This document shows, piece by piece, positions 22,937-32,392 of a stretch of DNA of 64,000 nt. The notes under the pieces were generated by a model. That model had not been told where the DNA came from, did not search any database, and worked only from the letters and a program-made list of their open reading frames with translations. Position numbers and translations under genes: made by a program. Positions within the stretch are counted from its first letter, which is position 1. Every line of letters starts with the position of its first letter. Source of the stretch: Artocarpus heterophyllus (Eukaryota; Streptophyta; Magnoliopsida; Rosales; Moraceae); contig JAJQZP010000046.1 of the NCBI GenBank assembly GCA_025403435.1, positions 62,001 to 126,000 on the forward strand, given 5' to 3'.

Positions 22937-24405
22937 TAGGTTCGGTTAACCTAGGGAGTGTAGCACCACTTTAAAAAATATATTTTTGAGATGGTTTTGA
23001 AGCTGAATTTTCATTGTCATCATCAAAATGAACCTTCACATTGATTTATACAGTCTAGAAGGATGTAACATGGAAAGGCCATAGAATGAAAATATCAATA
23101 GTTATATGAGTACAATAATTACATAGAAGGAAAGTATTAATAGTTATGAGGGAATGATAATTATATGGAATGAGTTTATAAGTAGAATGCTTATGAGAGA
23201 TTCGTATAATATTTGGATCTATAAGCATATTTAATTCGTATAAACGATGAGAAATTTGTATAGATACGAGGATTTAAGAGCCTTTTGTCTCGTGAAAGAC
23301 AATAAGAAATATAAGGCTTGACTTATTGATTTTAAAGTTTGACATAGATATGCCAAATTTTTCGTAATTGATTCAAACCTAAGTAATGATTATGTGTGGA
23401 TTCGATGGAGCACATAAGTGTCAATGTCTTTTCTTAAAAGTTCTATATATTTGAGGAATATGATATAAGTTGGGAATCATGGTGTTGAATTTTGAGAGAG
23501 ATAAATGTTAGACTTTTGGTCTATTGAGACTGTGTAAAGTCTAGAATGCATGAATCTCAAAATTGGAATATTTTGTTACGTACATTGTATTTAAGTGTAT
23601 CAGTGAATCTTTTGGTTACCTAAGGTTTTGTTATATGAGGAAATTATATATTGTATAAGTAGAATTGTGGGGATTGTAGATGATCTTAAGTAGTAACATC
23701 TAGTGTCTTTGCTCATTGATATGGTCTATGTTGGAAGACGTAAATCGTATTGATTTCAAGGTTAGTCGCATTCTAAACCCTTGGTAGTAATGATGATGAA
23801 TCCATTGATAGATGTTAAGTATTATGAATAACATATGGGTGTATGTATTGTTCAATAAGGTTTTGATTAAAACAAAATTATTCTAGTTGCTGGAAGATTA
23901 TGTTGTTATGAAATGATTTTAAATATCATTCAGGAAGATCCTTGTTGTCGTTAAATTAGATTTGTTGTTCATAATTAACTTTATCTATAGTGGGCTTTGA
24001 ATTGGGTTTAAGATTCATACGAATTGGTTTTCAATTTTATGTTTGTTATTTAACTTGTTCTAAATGTGTTAAGGCCCGAAACAACCTGACCATTTTCAAC
24101 TTAGAACATTTGGGCCTAGTTCAAATCTTAAATCAGTTTGATTCACACTGTCTCTCCCACGTGGTCTCTATACGTGTCATATACAGTGGTTTAATTATTG
24201 TTTACATATACGTTTACTGTGCGTAAGACCTTATTTCTCCAAGTTCACTTTTTCTCTCTTAATTTGTTATTTTTTTCTCTAAATCGCAAATCCTCTTCTT
24301 TTTCATTAGAAATTCTTCTTTTCCTCCAAAAGAAGAAGGAATTCTAGGATTCTGCAATTTACTATCTTAATTTTTCATTTCTATTTACTCTTCTTTCATC
24401 TCATC
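22937..24405 (+). other. Internal leader of the young element, copy 1
   Basis: No gag remnant or long ORF. Its last 250 bp look like a plant promoter and 5' UTR: a CACGTG G-box at 24158-24163, then a C/T-rich stretch (24230-24400) up to the ORF1 start. The same layout is kept in copy 2. This could be an internal promoter brought in with ORF1. Confidence 0.55.
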
Positions 24406-24927
24406 ATGGACCCAAAGTACCAACACCTGAGAAAGTATTTCCCATCACTCTCCCAAAAGATTCTCAGAAAGAAATACAAGGCTAGAATTACTCGATTGTG
24501 GATTCTTATGCGTTTTGGTATCCCTTGTGATGTGAGAATGTTAATAGAGGGGAAAATCCGTCCGAGTGACTTTAGTCAAGATGTCGGTTTACCAGGAACG
24601 GGTACCAGTCGTAGTGCAATGAAAAGAAGAGCTCGTGCCATCGTGGTCACTTGTAACAAATGTGGAAGACAAAATTGTAACGGTAAATGTACTTCACCTG
24701 GTTATATGTCTACGAATAGAGAGGATAAAATAAGGTTTTGTAGGGATGGACTTTCAAAGGAGAACTTGGATAGCATCCATCCTCCTCTCCACGGTCACCC
24801 TAGTGGATATGTTCAAGGAGCTATTTTTAAACTCTGGCCTAAATTTTATACAGAAAGACAACGCCTCAGGAATATGGTATTTCTAGATCCTGTTTGTCAA
24901 GCCATAAGAAAACTGGATGGGGAATAA
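24406..24927 (+). CDS. Young-element ORF1: basic Cys-cluster protein, NABP-like (copy 1)
   Basis: 173 aa, no intron. The ATG context is strong (A at -3, G at +4). Seen in order: a Lys/Arg-rich N-terminus (21-30), LMRFGIP (34-40), SRSAMKRRARA (68-78), a Cys cluster C83-x2-C86-x4-C91-x3-C95, PGYMSTN (98-104), and a Trp/aromatic C-terminal part (140-165). The run of hydrophobic helix, arginine-rich patch, Cys cluster and PG-x-(I/M)S-x-N resembles the cysteine-rich nucleic-acid-binding proteins of carla-, viti- and allexiviruses, which are RNA-silencing suppressors; those are shorter (about 100-130 aa). This is an inference from motif order, not a database match. Alternatives are a derived gag nucleocapsid (but this is not CCHC) or an unknown plant protein. 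Copy 2 differs at two residues. Confidence 0.72.
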   Translation: MDPKYQHLRKYFPSLSQKILRKKYKARITRLWILMRFGIPCDVRMLIEGKIRPSDFSQDVGLPGTGTSRSAMKRRARAIVVTCNKCGRQNCNGKCTSPGYMSTNREDKIRFCRDGLSKENLDSIHPPLHGHPSGYVQGAIFKLWPKFYTERQRLRNMVFLDPVCQAIRKLDGE

Positions 24928-25521
24928 GTCATCGCTCTATAAAGGTTATTTAGTCTTTACTTATTTGAAGCAGTTTTAGCTGATGTTCAACAGTTTGTGT
25001 TTTTTCTTTTACTCAGAATATTTACTTTTGTGTTTGAAATAATTGTGATTATTAGATTGATACAGTAAGTGTTAATATCTTATTTAATTTATGATTTTCT
25101 TAAATAAAATATATTATCTTATCAGACACGTTACATACGGTACAGTAATATGTTTGAATTTTGAAAAGCTTATCCAGATATTTCAAGATTTGTGTCTCAA
25201 ATTTCAAAAGTTCTACAGTATTTGTCGTTTATATTAAATTTTTAGACTTGGTGTATATTTGTCAAAAAGTCTACAGTTGTGTCATGAGGGTCTTCTGTCG
25301 AATTGTTCTCAATTGTCAAAAGTTATACAATTAGAGTCTAATCTTTTTCAAAAAGCGAATCAGATTTTCTGTAAACTATCAATCACCTTATCTTACTTTC
25401 TTATCCGCACAAGATTTTGTTTAAATCTTTGGATTACCTTTTCATTACCTACTCGTCTATCTCTTTAGCCCTTTTTGTATATTTCTCATCTTTAAAAACT
25501 TATGTAGAAACCGAAGTCTAA
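24928..25521 (+). other. Gap between ORF1 and ORF2 of the young element
   Basis: 594 bp, AT-rich. A 69-codon open stretch (25259-25468) has a non-ATG start and no recognisable motif. The gap implies separate mRNAs, splicing, or internal initiation if ORF2 is expressed. Confidence 0.5.
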
Positions 25522-26211
25522 GTGGAGCAGACATTAAGCAACCACTTCTATAAACCAAATATGTCTACCTCCCAGTCCACGAAGAAAATAAAGAATGTCT
25601 GTGTCTTTTGTGGTTCCAGCCTTGGAAAAGATAAAGCTTATTTAGAAGCTGCAAATCACTTAGGGCAAGTCCTAGCACGCAAGAAGATTAACATAATCTA
25701 TGGGGGTGGTAGTATAAAAATGATGGTAAATATGGCACTAGCAGCTAGGTCTAGCGACGCTACTGATGTAAGAATTTGGCCTCATATTCCAGTTGAAGGA
25801 AACCTTTGTAAGGAAGCCATAGGTAAGGGAGAAGGAGTCAGGAGTATCCCTAGAAATTTTAAAGACATAATCTATAATTCTGATGCTTTTATAGCATTAC
25901 CTGGTGGTCTAGGTACTCTTGAGGAAATATTTATAGTTGCTTGTGGGCAATTGTTGGGCTTTTATTCCAAACCTTTGGGACTGCTGAATGTAAAGGGTTT
26001 TTATGACGGTCTTTTGAAATTTCTAGATTACGCTGTGGAAGAAAACATCACTACAGAATCGGAGAGACAAATCTTTGTCACTGCTTCAACAGCTGAGGAA
26101 TTGATAGATAAAATGCAAATCATACATCCAGAATCCGACACTGCAACATCCAAGCTTGAATGGGAAAGGGAAAGCCGGGGGCGGCCAATTGATTTGAATC
26201 TCCATCTGTAA
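25522..26211 (+). CDS. Young-element ORF2: LOG-type cytokinin riboside phosphoribohydrolase homologue (copy 1)
   Basis: 229 aa, uninterrupted. A second ATG at 25561 (residue 14) may be the real start, since LOG homology begins soon after at VCVFCGSS (26-33). The Rossmann core follows: IIYGGGS (58-64), DAFIALPGGLGTLEE (121-135) with the PGGxGTxxE signature, KPLGLLNVKGFYDGLL (150-165), then SKLEWE near the end. LOG enzymes release active cytokinin bases from nucleotide precursors in the cytosol. Odd points: the usual GLMG after GGG is KMMV, the MHQRKAEM helix is replaced by IPRNFKDI, and the tail ends in LNLHL, an EAR-like LxLxL. Plant LOG genes normally have several introns, so an intronless copy points to capture of spliced RNA. 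Activity is uncertain. Confidence 0.88.
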   Translation: MEQTLSNHFYKPNMSTSQSTKKIKNVCVFCGSSLGKDKAYLEAANHLGQVLARKKINIIYGGGSIKMMVNMALAARSSDATDVRIWPHIPVEGNLCKEAIGKGEGVRSIPRNFKDIIYNSDAFIALPGGLGTLEEIFIVACGQLLGFYSKPLGLLNVKGFYDGLLKFLDYAVEENITTESERQIFVTASTAEELIDKMQIIHPESDTATSKLEWERESRGRPIDLNLHL

Positions 26212-27158
26212 TCTTTTTGTTTTATCTTTGGCATGTAGGCATGTGTGTCCGTATTTCGTGTGTTACGAATAACCGTTTGCCTTGTATTCTGTGTTTCTTG
26301 TGGTACGTCGTTGTTCAATCTTTTAGATTCATTGAGCCTAATGCCGGGATGGTTGGATACGGAGTACTTGATGCTCTCGAAACGCATCCTTCTTAAGGTC
26401 CGATCTTTTGTTTATCGATGTTTTTGTATCCTCTAAGCATGCATGATATGGATAGCTGGTATACGGAGTGCCTTGTACTCTCGAAACGTATCCGTATTAT
26501 GTTTGTAATGTGTAATATTCTGTTAATATTATGTGGAAGTACCAGAGTCAGTTATGGGGATATTCCATATGAAATATGAGTATATTATTTGGATTGAATG
26601 TTTGTGTCATGAGGATAGCTGTTTAATGAAAAATATGCCGGGTATGTTTGCAACTCTGAGATTCCGTTTAATATCTCTATGAGTAAGTTTAATGTATGGT
26701 TTTGAATATAAGTGTTTGTGATATATGTTTTATGATTATGTTTTAGTTTATTAGTTGAGGTATGAAATCAAATATATTTGACTTTTCCTTACTCAAAAAG
26801 GAAAAGGAACCTAAAGATGAAGTATATAAAATTTCTCTGGCAATCTCCTTAAATGTGATTGTAAATCACAGTCCATGGACAATGAAGGACCGGAATCATG
26901 ATATGGTCAATATGTATGCCTGATCAGATTCTTAGACTATTATACGGTGTTACAAGTTGAAACTTGTCAGAAATACTCTCATTGAGGGATTTAGAATTTA
27001 GAGTAAGATTTATTATGCAAGTAAATAAGTGGAGTTACGATAACTTAAATTTGGAGGACAAAGAACATTAACGGTTTAGACTCAGAATTGGAATCATAGT
27101 GGAATCATAATTTTTACTAGTATTACTAGAATTGAAATTTCGAGGACGAAATTTCTTT
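26212..27158 (+). other. 3' internal region of the young element, copy 1
   Basis: No gene seen. Two related segments that could fold as hairpins, GGATACGGAGT...GCTCTCGAAACGCATCC (about 26355-26392) and TATACGGAGTGCCTTGTACT plus CTCGAAACGTATCC (about 26460-26492), lie about 105 bp apart; copy 2 has both. Confidence 0.5.
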
Positions 27159-27170
27159 AAGGGGGGTAGA
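27159..27170 (+). promoter_or_regulatory. Polypurine tract, young element copy 1
   Basis: AAGGGGGGTAGA two bases before the 3' LTR; it primes plus-strand synthesis. Confidence 0.9.
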
Positions 27171-27172
27171 GC

Positions 27173-29464
27173 TGTGACACCCGTTATTCTCCTAACGGGT
27201 ATTGAGGTAATTAAATTAATTTTTAGTGTATAAAAAAAAAATTGCTTCATTTAAATTTATTTTATAATATTTATTTTTATCTATTTTTAAATTTTCTAAA
27301 ATTCTCCTATATTTATTTAGTATGATTACTAAAAAGCCTTAGAACTTCTAATAAATCTCAAAAATGTCATATTGGCATTATGTGTGTTAAAGTCTTTAGA
27401 TGAGACATAAGGATATCTTTTCCAACTACTCTTGACCCTCATTTTCTTTATTTCCTCCGTGACATGCTTCAACATGTCTCCTCTATAATTGTTTCTATCA
27501 CTTCTCTTCAAAGACTTCATCTTTTCTTCCTTTCTCTTCCACGGTTCCCACACTCTTCTTCTCATTTCTTTGCTAAAGCAAAATACTTAGAGAACTTCTT
27601 CAAGGCAGCCATAAAAATCAGCTACCATCACCTCCATTTGAGCAAGAATTTCAGTCATACCGAAGTAAAGGAACCTGTTTTGAAGCCATTTCAAGCTTCC
27701 AACTAACCATAATCCGAGGTTAGAATCTTATGAACAAATTTAGTCTTTCATTTATAAATTTTCTTTTATACTAAAGGATTATTCAAATTTGCGTTCTTAA
27801 ACCTAAGTATATGTTTGTTGCTATTTTGGAGCATATGTATGAAGTCTAAGTGTATATGCCCTAGACAGAAAATTTATATTGTTAAACTTTGTAATACCTC
27901 TATGGGCAGTGGTTATTTCTTGAAATTCTAAGATTAAATTAAAATGAATTTTATGAATTGGTTTGCATATTTGAAAAGTAGCATCCTAGGCTTTCTAACG
28001 AGCTATCATAAACCTAAATCGGAGTTGTATTTTATTTTCTAAGAATTATTTAATTTTTGTATTGGAAACTAGTAAATCTGCCAGTTTGTTATGGTATACC
28101 AGCTGCTAACCTGAACCAAGAACCCATCTTTGCTCACCACCTAATTCTTTAATGTCTTGCAACCTTTCCAATATTATCCTAAGTGATTGATGAATCTTAT
28201 TAGGGACTAAAACATATAGATTACTTGTTCACATTTTATATTGTGTTAAGACAAAAATTGTTTACTGTGGTATTCGAAAGAGATTTATATAAAAGCTTTA
28301 ATGGCATACTAGTAAGATAGGTTTACACATGATTTATTTATGAATGTAGTTGTATGTTGTGCTTTAGTTTTAATTGTCCTTATGCACGCCTTAGGATCAA
28401 GGGAGTATGGAGCTAACGTTAACTGATTCCAGGATTAAAAGATTGTTGATAAGCTTGAAAGGTAGGGATTCTATTACTCATCTTTTGTGAGGTTTTGGTA
28501 AATTAAATTTGATTGTTTTATATTGTAAAATATGTATATTGTATAGCGATAAATATAATGATTTGACATATGTTATAAATTGAGAAGCATGGTTAGGAAA
28601 TTGACTCTATAAATATAAATTGAATACAAAGGAATAGTGAGATGTAAAAAGGGCGACGGTTACGTCCTTGGGCACGAATACCCTAAAAGGAAAAATAGGG
28701 GGAAGGTGATGACGCTTCCTTGGGTTGAAAGTCCCAGAACACACTGTACAGGAATCGATTTGGTGAGGACTCGGGGCTTGATGTCCCCTCACCGGAACAC
28801 CCTTGGAATGTTTATAGGGTGATCAAGTGCGCCCATTTGGGTTTCGATGAGTTGAGTGATACTCAATTTAACATGGATACCTAGGAACAATGATGATTGG
28901 TAATATTTGTATAAATGTGTAATTATGACACTTGGTAATGATTAACTACGGTATCCATAAGATGTGATCATAATAAACCTCATAATCTGAAATATGATGT
29001 GACTTACTAACCATGCAGATTTTAATGTGGTAATGATAGAGGTGAGTAATGGCTTTCTCTACTGAGCATAGTGTTGCTCATTCCCTTATGTTTATATCTT
29101 TTCAGGACTCACTAAGTGTAAGGTGGCTACGAGAAATATAGTTGAGGAAGTGATGTAGCTATATTACATTGGAACTGCTTCAATCGTTGAGAATGTTCTT
29201 CATGATAATGTAAGCATCAATTGTTACTTTCTGTGACTGTATTACAATGTGTTGAGGGTTAAAATGATGATGACAACAGTTTATATTATTAAATTTAAGG
29301 TGCTACATTTAAAACTGTGGTTTATTTATCGTTTATATTTTTATTTTTGAGTTGAGAGTTTTCATTTAAGTCCCGGGCAAATTTTATTTTTAAGGTTTTA
29401 CTTTTATTATTTATTTTTATTTTATCTCATTAAAAACTGTTAACCCCCATATAGGGGCGTTACA
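27173..29464 (+). repeat. 3' LTR, young element copy 1
   Basis: 2292 bp; same as the 5' LTR except for one A fewer in the run near 27231. Confidence 0.95.
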
Positions 29465-29469
29465 GGCCT

Positions 29470-31493
29470 TATAGGCCTAATGAAAAGAAACTGGACTCAA
29501 GGACGGTTAGTTGTTATTTTATTGGATACTCTGAAAGATCCAGGGGGTACAAGTTTTATGATCCCACGACAAATCGATATTTGAGACGGGAAATGCCAGG
29601 TTCTTTGAGGATGTCGAGTTCGCGGGGGGAGATATGGTTAGGGACTTTGTCTTCGAAGAGGAATATGTTGATATTCCCACAGCTGTTATTGACATTGATC
29701 AAGTTTCTACTCCTGACATTGTTCAAGAAGCAGACCCAAATCAAGACAATGTCGGAGAACCTCCTATTCCTGAAATTGTTCCAGAAGAACAAACTCAACC
29801 ACCTCAAGAACCTATGCCATTAAGGAGATCCACTAGAGAAAGGAGAAGTGCGGTGCCAGATGATTACATTGTATTTCTCCAAGAACATGAGTATGACATT
29901 GGTATGGTGGAAAATGATCCAATCAACTTCCGTCAAGCCATGGAAAGTTCTAGATCTCAAGAGTGGATTGATGCCATGAATGAAGAGATAAAGTCTATGA
30001 AAGACAATGACATTTGGGATCTTGTCCCATTGCTTGAAGGTGCGAAACCCGATGGTTGCAAATGGATATTTAAGACCAAAAAGGATTCGAAAGGCAATGT
30101 GGAGAGGTATAAGGCTCGTCTTGTCGCTAAAGGCTTTACACAGAAAGAAGGCATTGATCATAAAGAGACTTTCTCTCCGGTTTCTTCGAAAGACTCTTTT
30201 AGGATTATAATGGCATTAGTGGCACATTTTGATCTTGAGCTTTATCAGATGGATGTTAAGACTGCGTTCCTCAATGGTGACATTGATGAAACAATCTATA
30301 TGGTGCAACCGGAAAACTTTGTGTCAGGAGATGCAAAGAAGATGGTTTACAAATTAAAGAAATCTATCTATGGGCTCAAGCAAGCTTCTCGTCAATGGTA
30401 TTATAAATTTCATCAGGTTATCATCTCGTTTGGTTTTGAGATGAATTTGGTCGATGATTGTATATACCACAAGTTCAGTGGGAGTAAGTATGTTTTTCTA
30501 GTTTTATATGTCGATGACATTTTGCTTGCCAGCAACGATATAGGCTTGTTGCACGAAACCAAGAGATTTCTATCAAAGAAATTTGAGATGAAGCATCTTG
30601 GTGACGCCTCTTTTGTGTTGGGTATACAGATACACCGGGATCGCTCTTGGGGTATTTTAAGATTATCACAAAAAGGCTATATCGAAAAGATTCTTCAGAG
30701 ATATAGCATGCAGGACTGTAAACCAGGTGATACCCCTGTGGCTAAGGGAGACAAGTTTAGTCTCAATCAGTGCCCTAAGAATGATTTTGAGGTTAAAGAA
30801 ATGCAGAAGATTCCTTATGCGTCAGTAGTAGGGAGTCTAATGTATGCTCAGATTTGTACGCGTCCGGATATTGCGTATGTTATAGGGATGTTGGGCAGGT
30901 ACTTAAGCAATCCTGGAAAGGATCACTAGGTAGTAGCCAAACGAGTCTTGAGGTATTTTCAGAGAACAAAGGATTACATGCTCACGTATCGGAGGTCAGA
31001 ACAGCTTGAGATCATTGGGTATACTGACTCTGATTTTGCTGGATGCTCAGATAGTATGAAATCTACATCGGGCTATGTCTACCTTCTGGCTGGAGGTGCT
31101 GTCTCTTGGAAGAGTGCTAAACAGTCTCTTATAGCATCTTCTACAATGGCGGCAGAGTTCATAGCGTGTTATGAGGCATCAAATCATGGAATATGGCTGC
31201 AAAATTTTGTCACGAGGCTGCGTATAGTGGACAGTATTTAAAGACCACTCAAGATATTTTGTGACAATAAGTCAGCAGTTTTGTATTCCAACAACAACAG
31301 GAGCTCGACGAAGTCAAAGCATATAGAGATCAAGTTCCTAGTTGTGAAAGAAAGAGTTCAGAGTGGACAGTTGTCTATAGAGCACATCGACACAAGCTCC
31401 ATGATTGCGGATCCGCTTACTAAGGGATTGTCACCCAAAATGTTTCATGAGCACACTGCTCGTATGAGTGTCATATCATTTCAAGATATTTAG
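29470..31493 (+). pseudogene. copia reverse transcriptase and RNase H region
   Basis: Continues the integrase-side frame (YRPNEKKLDSRTVSCYFIGY), then shifts by one base near 29565-29575 into the main frame (KSIFETGNARFFEDVEF). RT motifs YQMDVKTAFLNGDIDE and LVLYVDDILLAS are present, so the YVDD catalytic site is kept. TAG at 30927-30929 and TAA at 31239-31241 interrupt an otherwise readable RNase H (GYTDSDFAGC, IFCDNKSAV, KHIEIK). The natural end is TAG at 31491-31493. Confidence 0.9.
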
Positions 31494-31911
31494 TTTTAGT
31501 GGGAGTTTGTAATTTTAAATGCTCTTATGATATAGACATTTTTCAGTTATTTCAGTTTATGGATATTTTAAGGTTATTTTCTGCAGAAATAAAGTTTTCA
31601 GTTTATTCACACTCTGATTTTGGTATGGTTTGATCTTACTAAAGTTTTTAGGTAGACCAGTTGAAAATAGGCATGTTAAGATCACATTACATGAAATTTC
31701 TATGCTACACATCCATGCTTGATCTTGTTATTAGTTGTATTGGTATATATGATCATTGATGGGTCTAGTTACGACATATGTAACGAAGGTCGCTTTGGTC
31801 CTATATTGATATGGTTAATGGACAAGATTATTGAGGTACATAAGGTTTTGATAGCAAAATTCATGAGCTCATAAGGTATAATTCACATTTATAAAGTTTC
31901 ATATATAGCCC

Positions 31912-31922
31912 AAGTGGGAGAT
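31912..31922 (+). promoter_or_regulatory. Polypurine tract of the copia element
   Basis: AAGTGGGAGAT directly before TGTTGG, the usual plant copia arrangement. Confidence 0.9.
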
Positions 31923-32387
31923 TGTTGGATCAAAATCCAATTATGGGCCAATATATTAAATAAATGTGAATTAAAGGCTATCAATAAGGTTGCCCAATTA
32001 AAAGTGATCAATTTGTGTTTTGGGCTTTTAATGCATCATTAAGTGTGAGTCTCCTATGTGTAGAGACTAAAAATATAATTACTAATTTTATGATGGGCTA
32101 AATTGGTAATTAAGGATAATTGCTAGGGTTTAGCAATTATATAAAGGGGTTGTGGTCCCCAAGTCAGTACATACATTATTTTTCTGTTACCCATCTACAG
32201 AGAGATTACAGAGCATTCTGATAAGGAGGATTTACATACCAGACTTGAAAGATCCTCAACCAAAAGACTCAAAAATCACATTCAATCCATGGATTCATGT
32301 TAGCTTCTGCATCTTAATAATATTCTTGATGATTTGACATGAACGATCCTGGGTGATGATGGTTTTCATCACAATTTTATTCTAACA
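31923..32387 (+). repeat. 3' LTR of the copia element
   Basis: 465 bp, same length as the 5' LTR with about 21 substitutions and no net indel. Followed by the TTCTA duplication. Confidence 0.95.
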
Positions 32388-32392
32388 TTCTA

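Larger units (their letters stand above)
20624..29464 (+). mobile_element. Non-autonomous LTR retrotransposon carrying NABP-like and LOG-like ORFs, copy 1
   Basis: LTRs of 2293 and 2292 bp bound a 4256-bp interior. GGCCT target duplications lie at 20619-20623 and 29465-29469. The LTRs start TGTGACACCCG and end GGGGCGTTACA; the only difference I found is one A in a poly-A run, so insertion is very recent. A Met-tRNA primer site follows the 5' LTR, and GAGGACGAAATTTCTTTAA plus GGGGGGTAGA precedes the 3' LTR, the usual 3' context of Tekay/Del-type Ty3/gypsy elements. I see no gag, protease, RT, RNase H or integrase. Instead it holds ORF1 (24406-24927) and ORF2 (25522-26211). It must move with enzymes from another element. 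Copy 2 is at 38035-46225. Confidence 0.95.
16705..32387 (+). mobile_element. Ty1/copia LTR retrotransposon, degenerate, with a nested insertion
   Basis: Two 465-bp LTRs (16705-17169 and 31923-32387) bound gag, protease, integrase, RT and RNase H in copia order, with integrase before RT. TTCTA target duplications lie at 16700-16704 and 32388-32392. The 15,683-bp span includes an 8.8-kb younger element at 20624-29464. About 21 of 465 LTR positions differ by my count, mostly transitions, so this insertion is clearly older than the nested one. The reading frame has two frameshifts and two stops, so the copy cannot encode a complete polyprotein. It lies in the spacer between PG1beta genes A and B. 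Confidence 0.95.

Noticed and set aside
25259..25468. 69-codon ORF between ORF1 and ORF2
   Set aside because: Non-ATG start, no recognisable motif; conservation follows from the copies being young.
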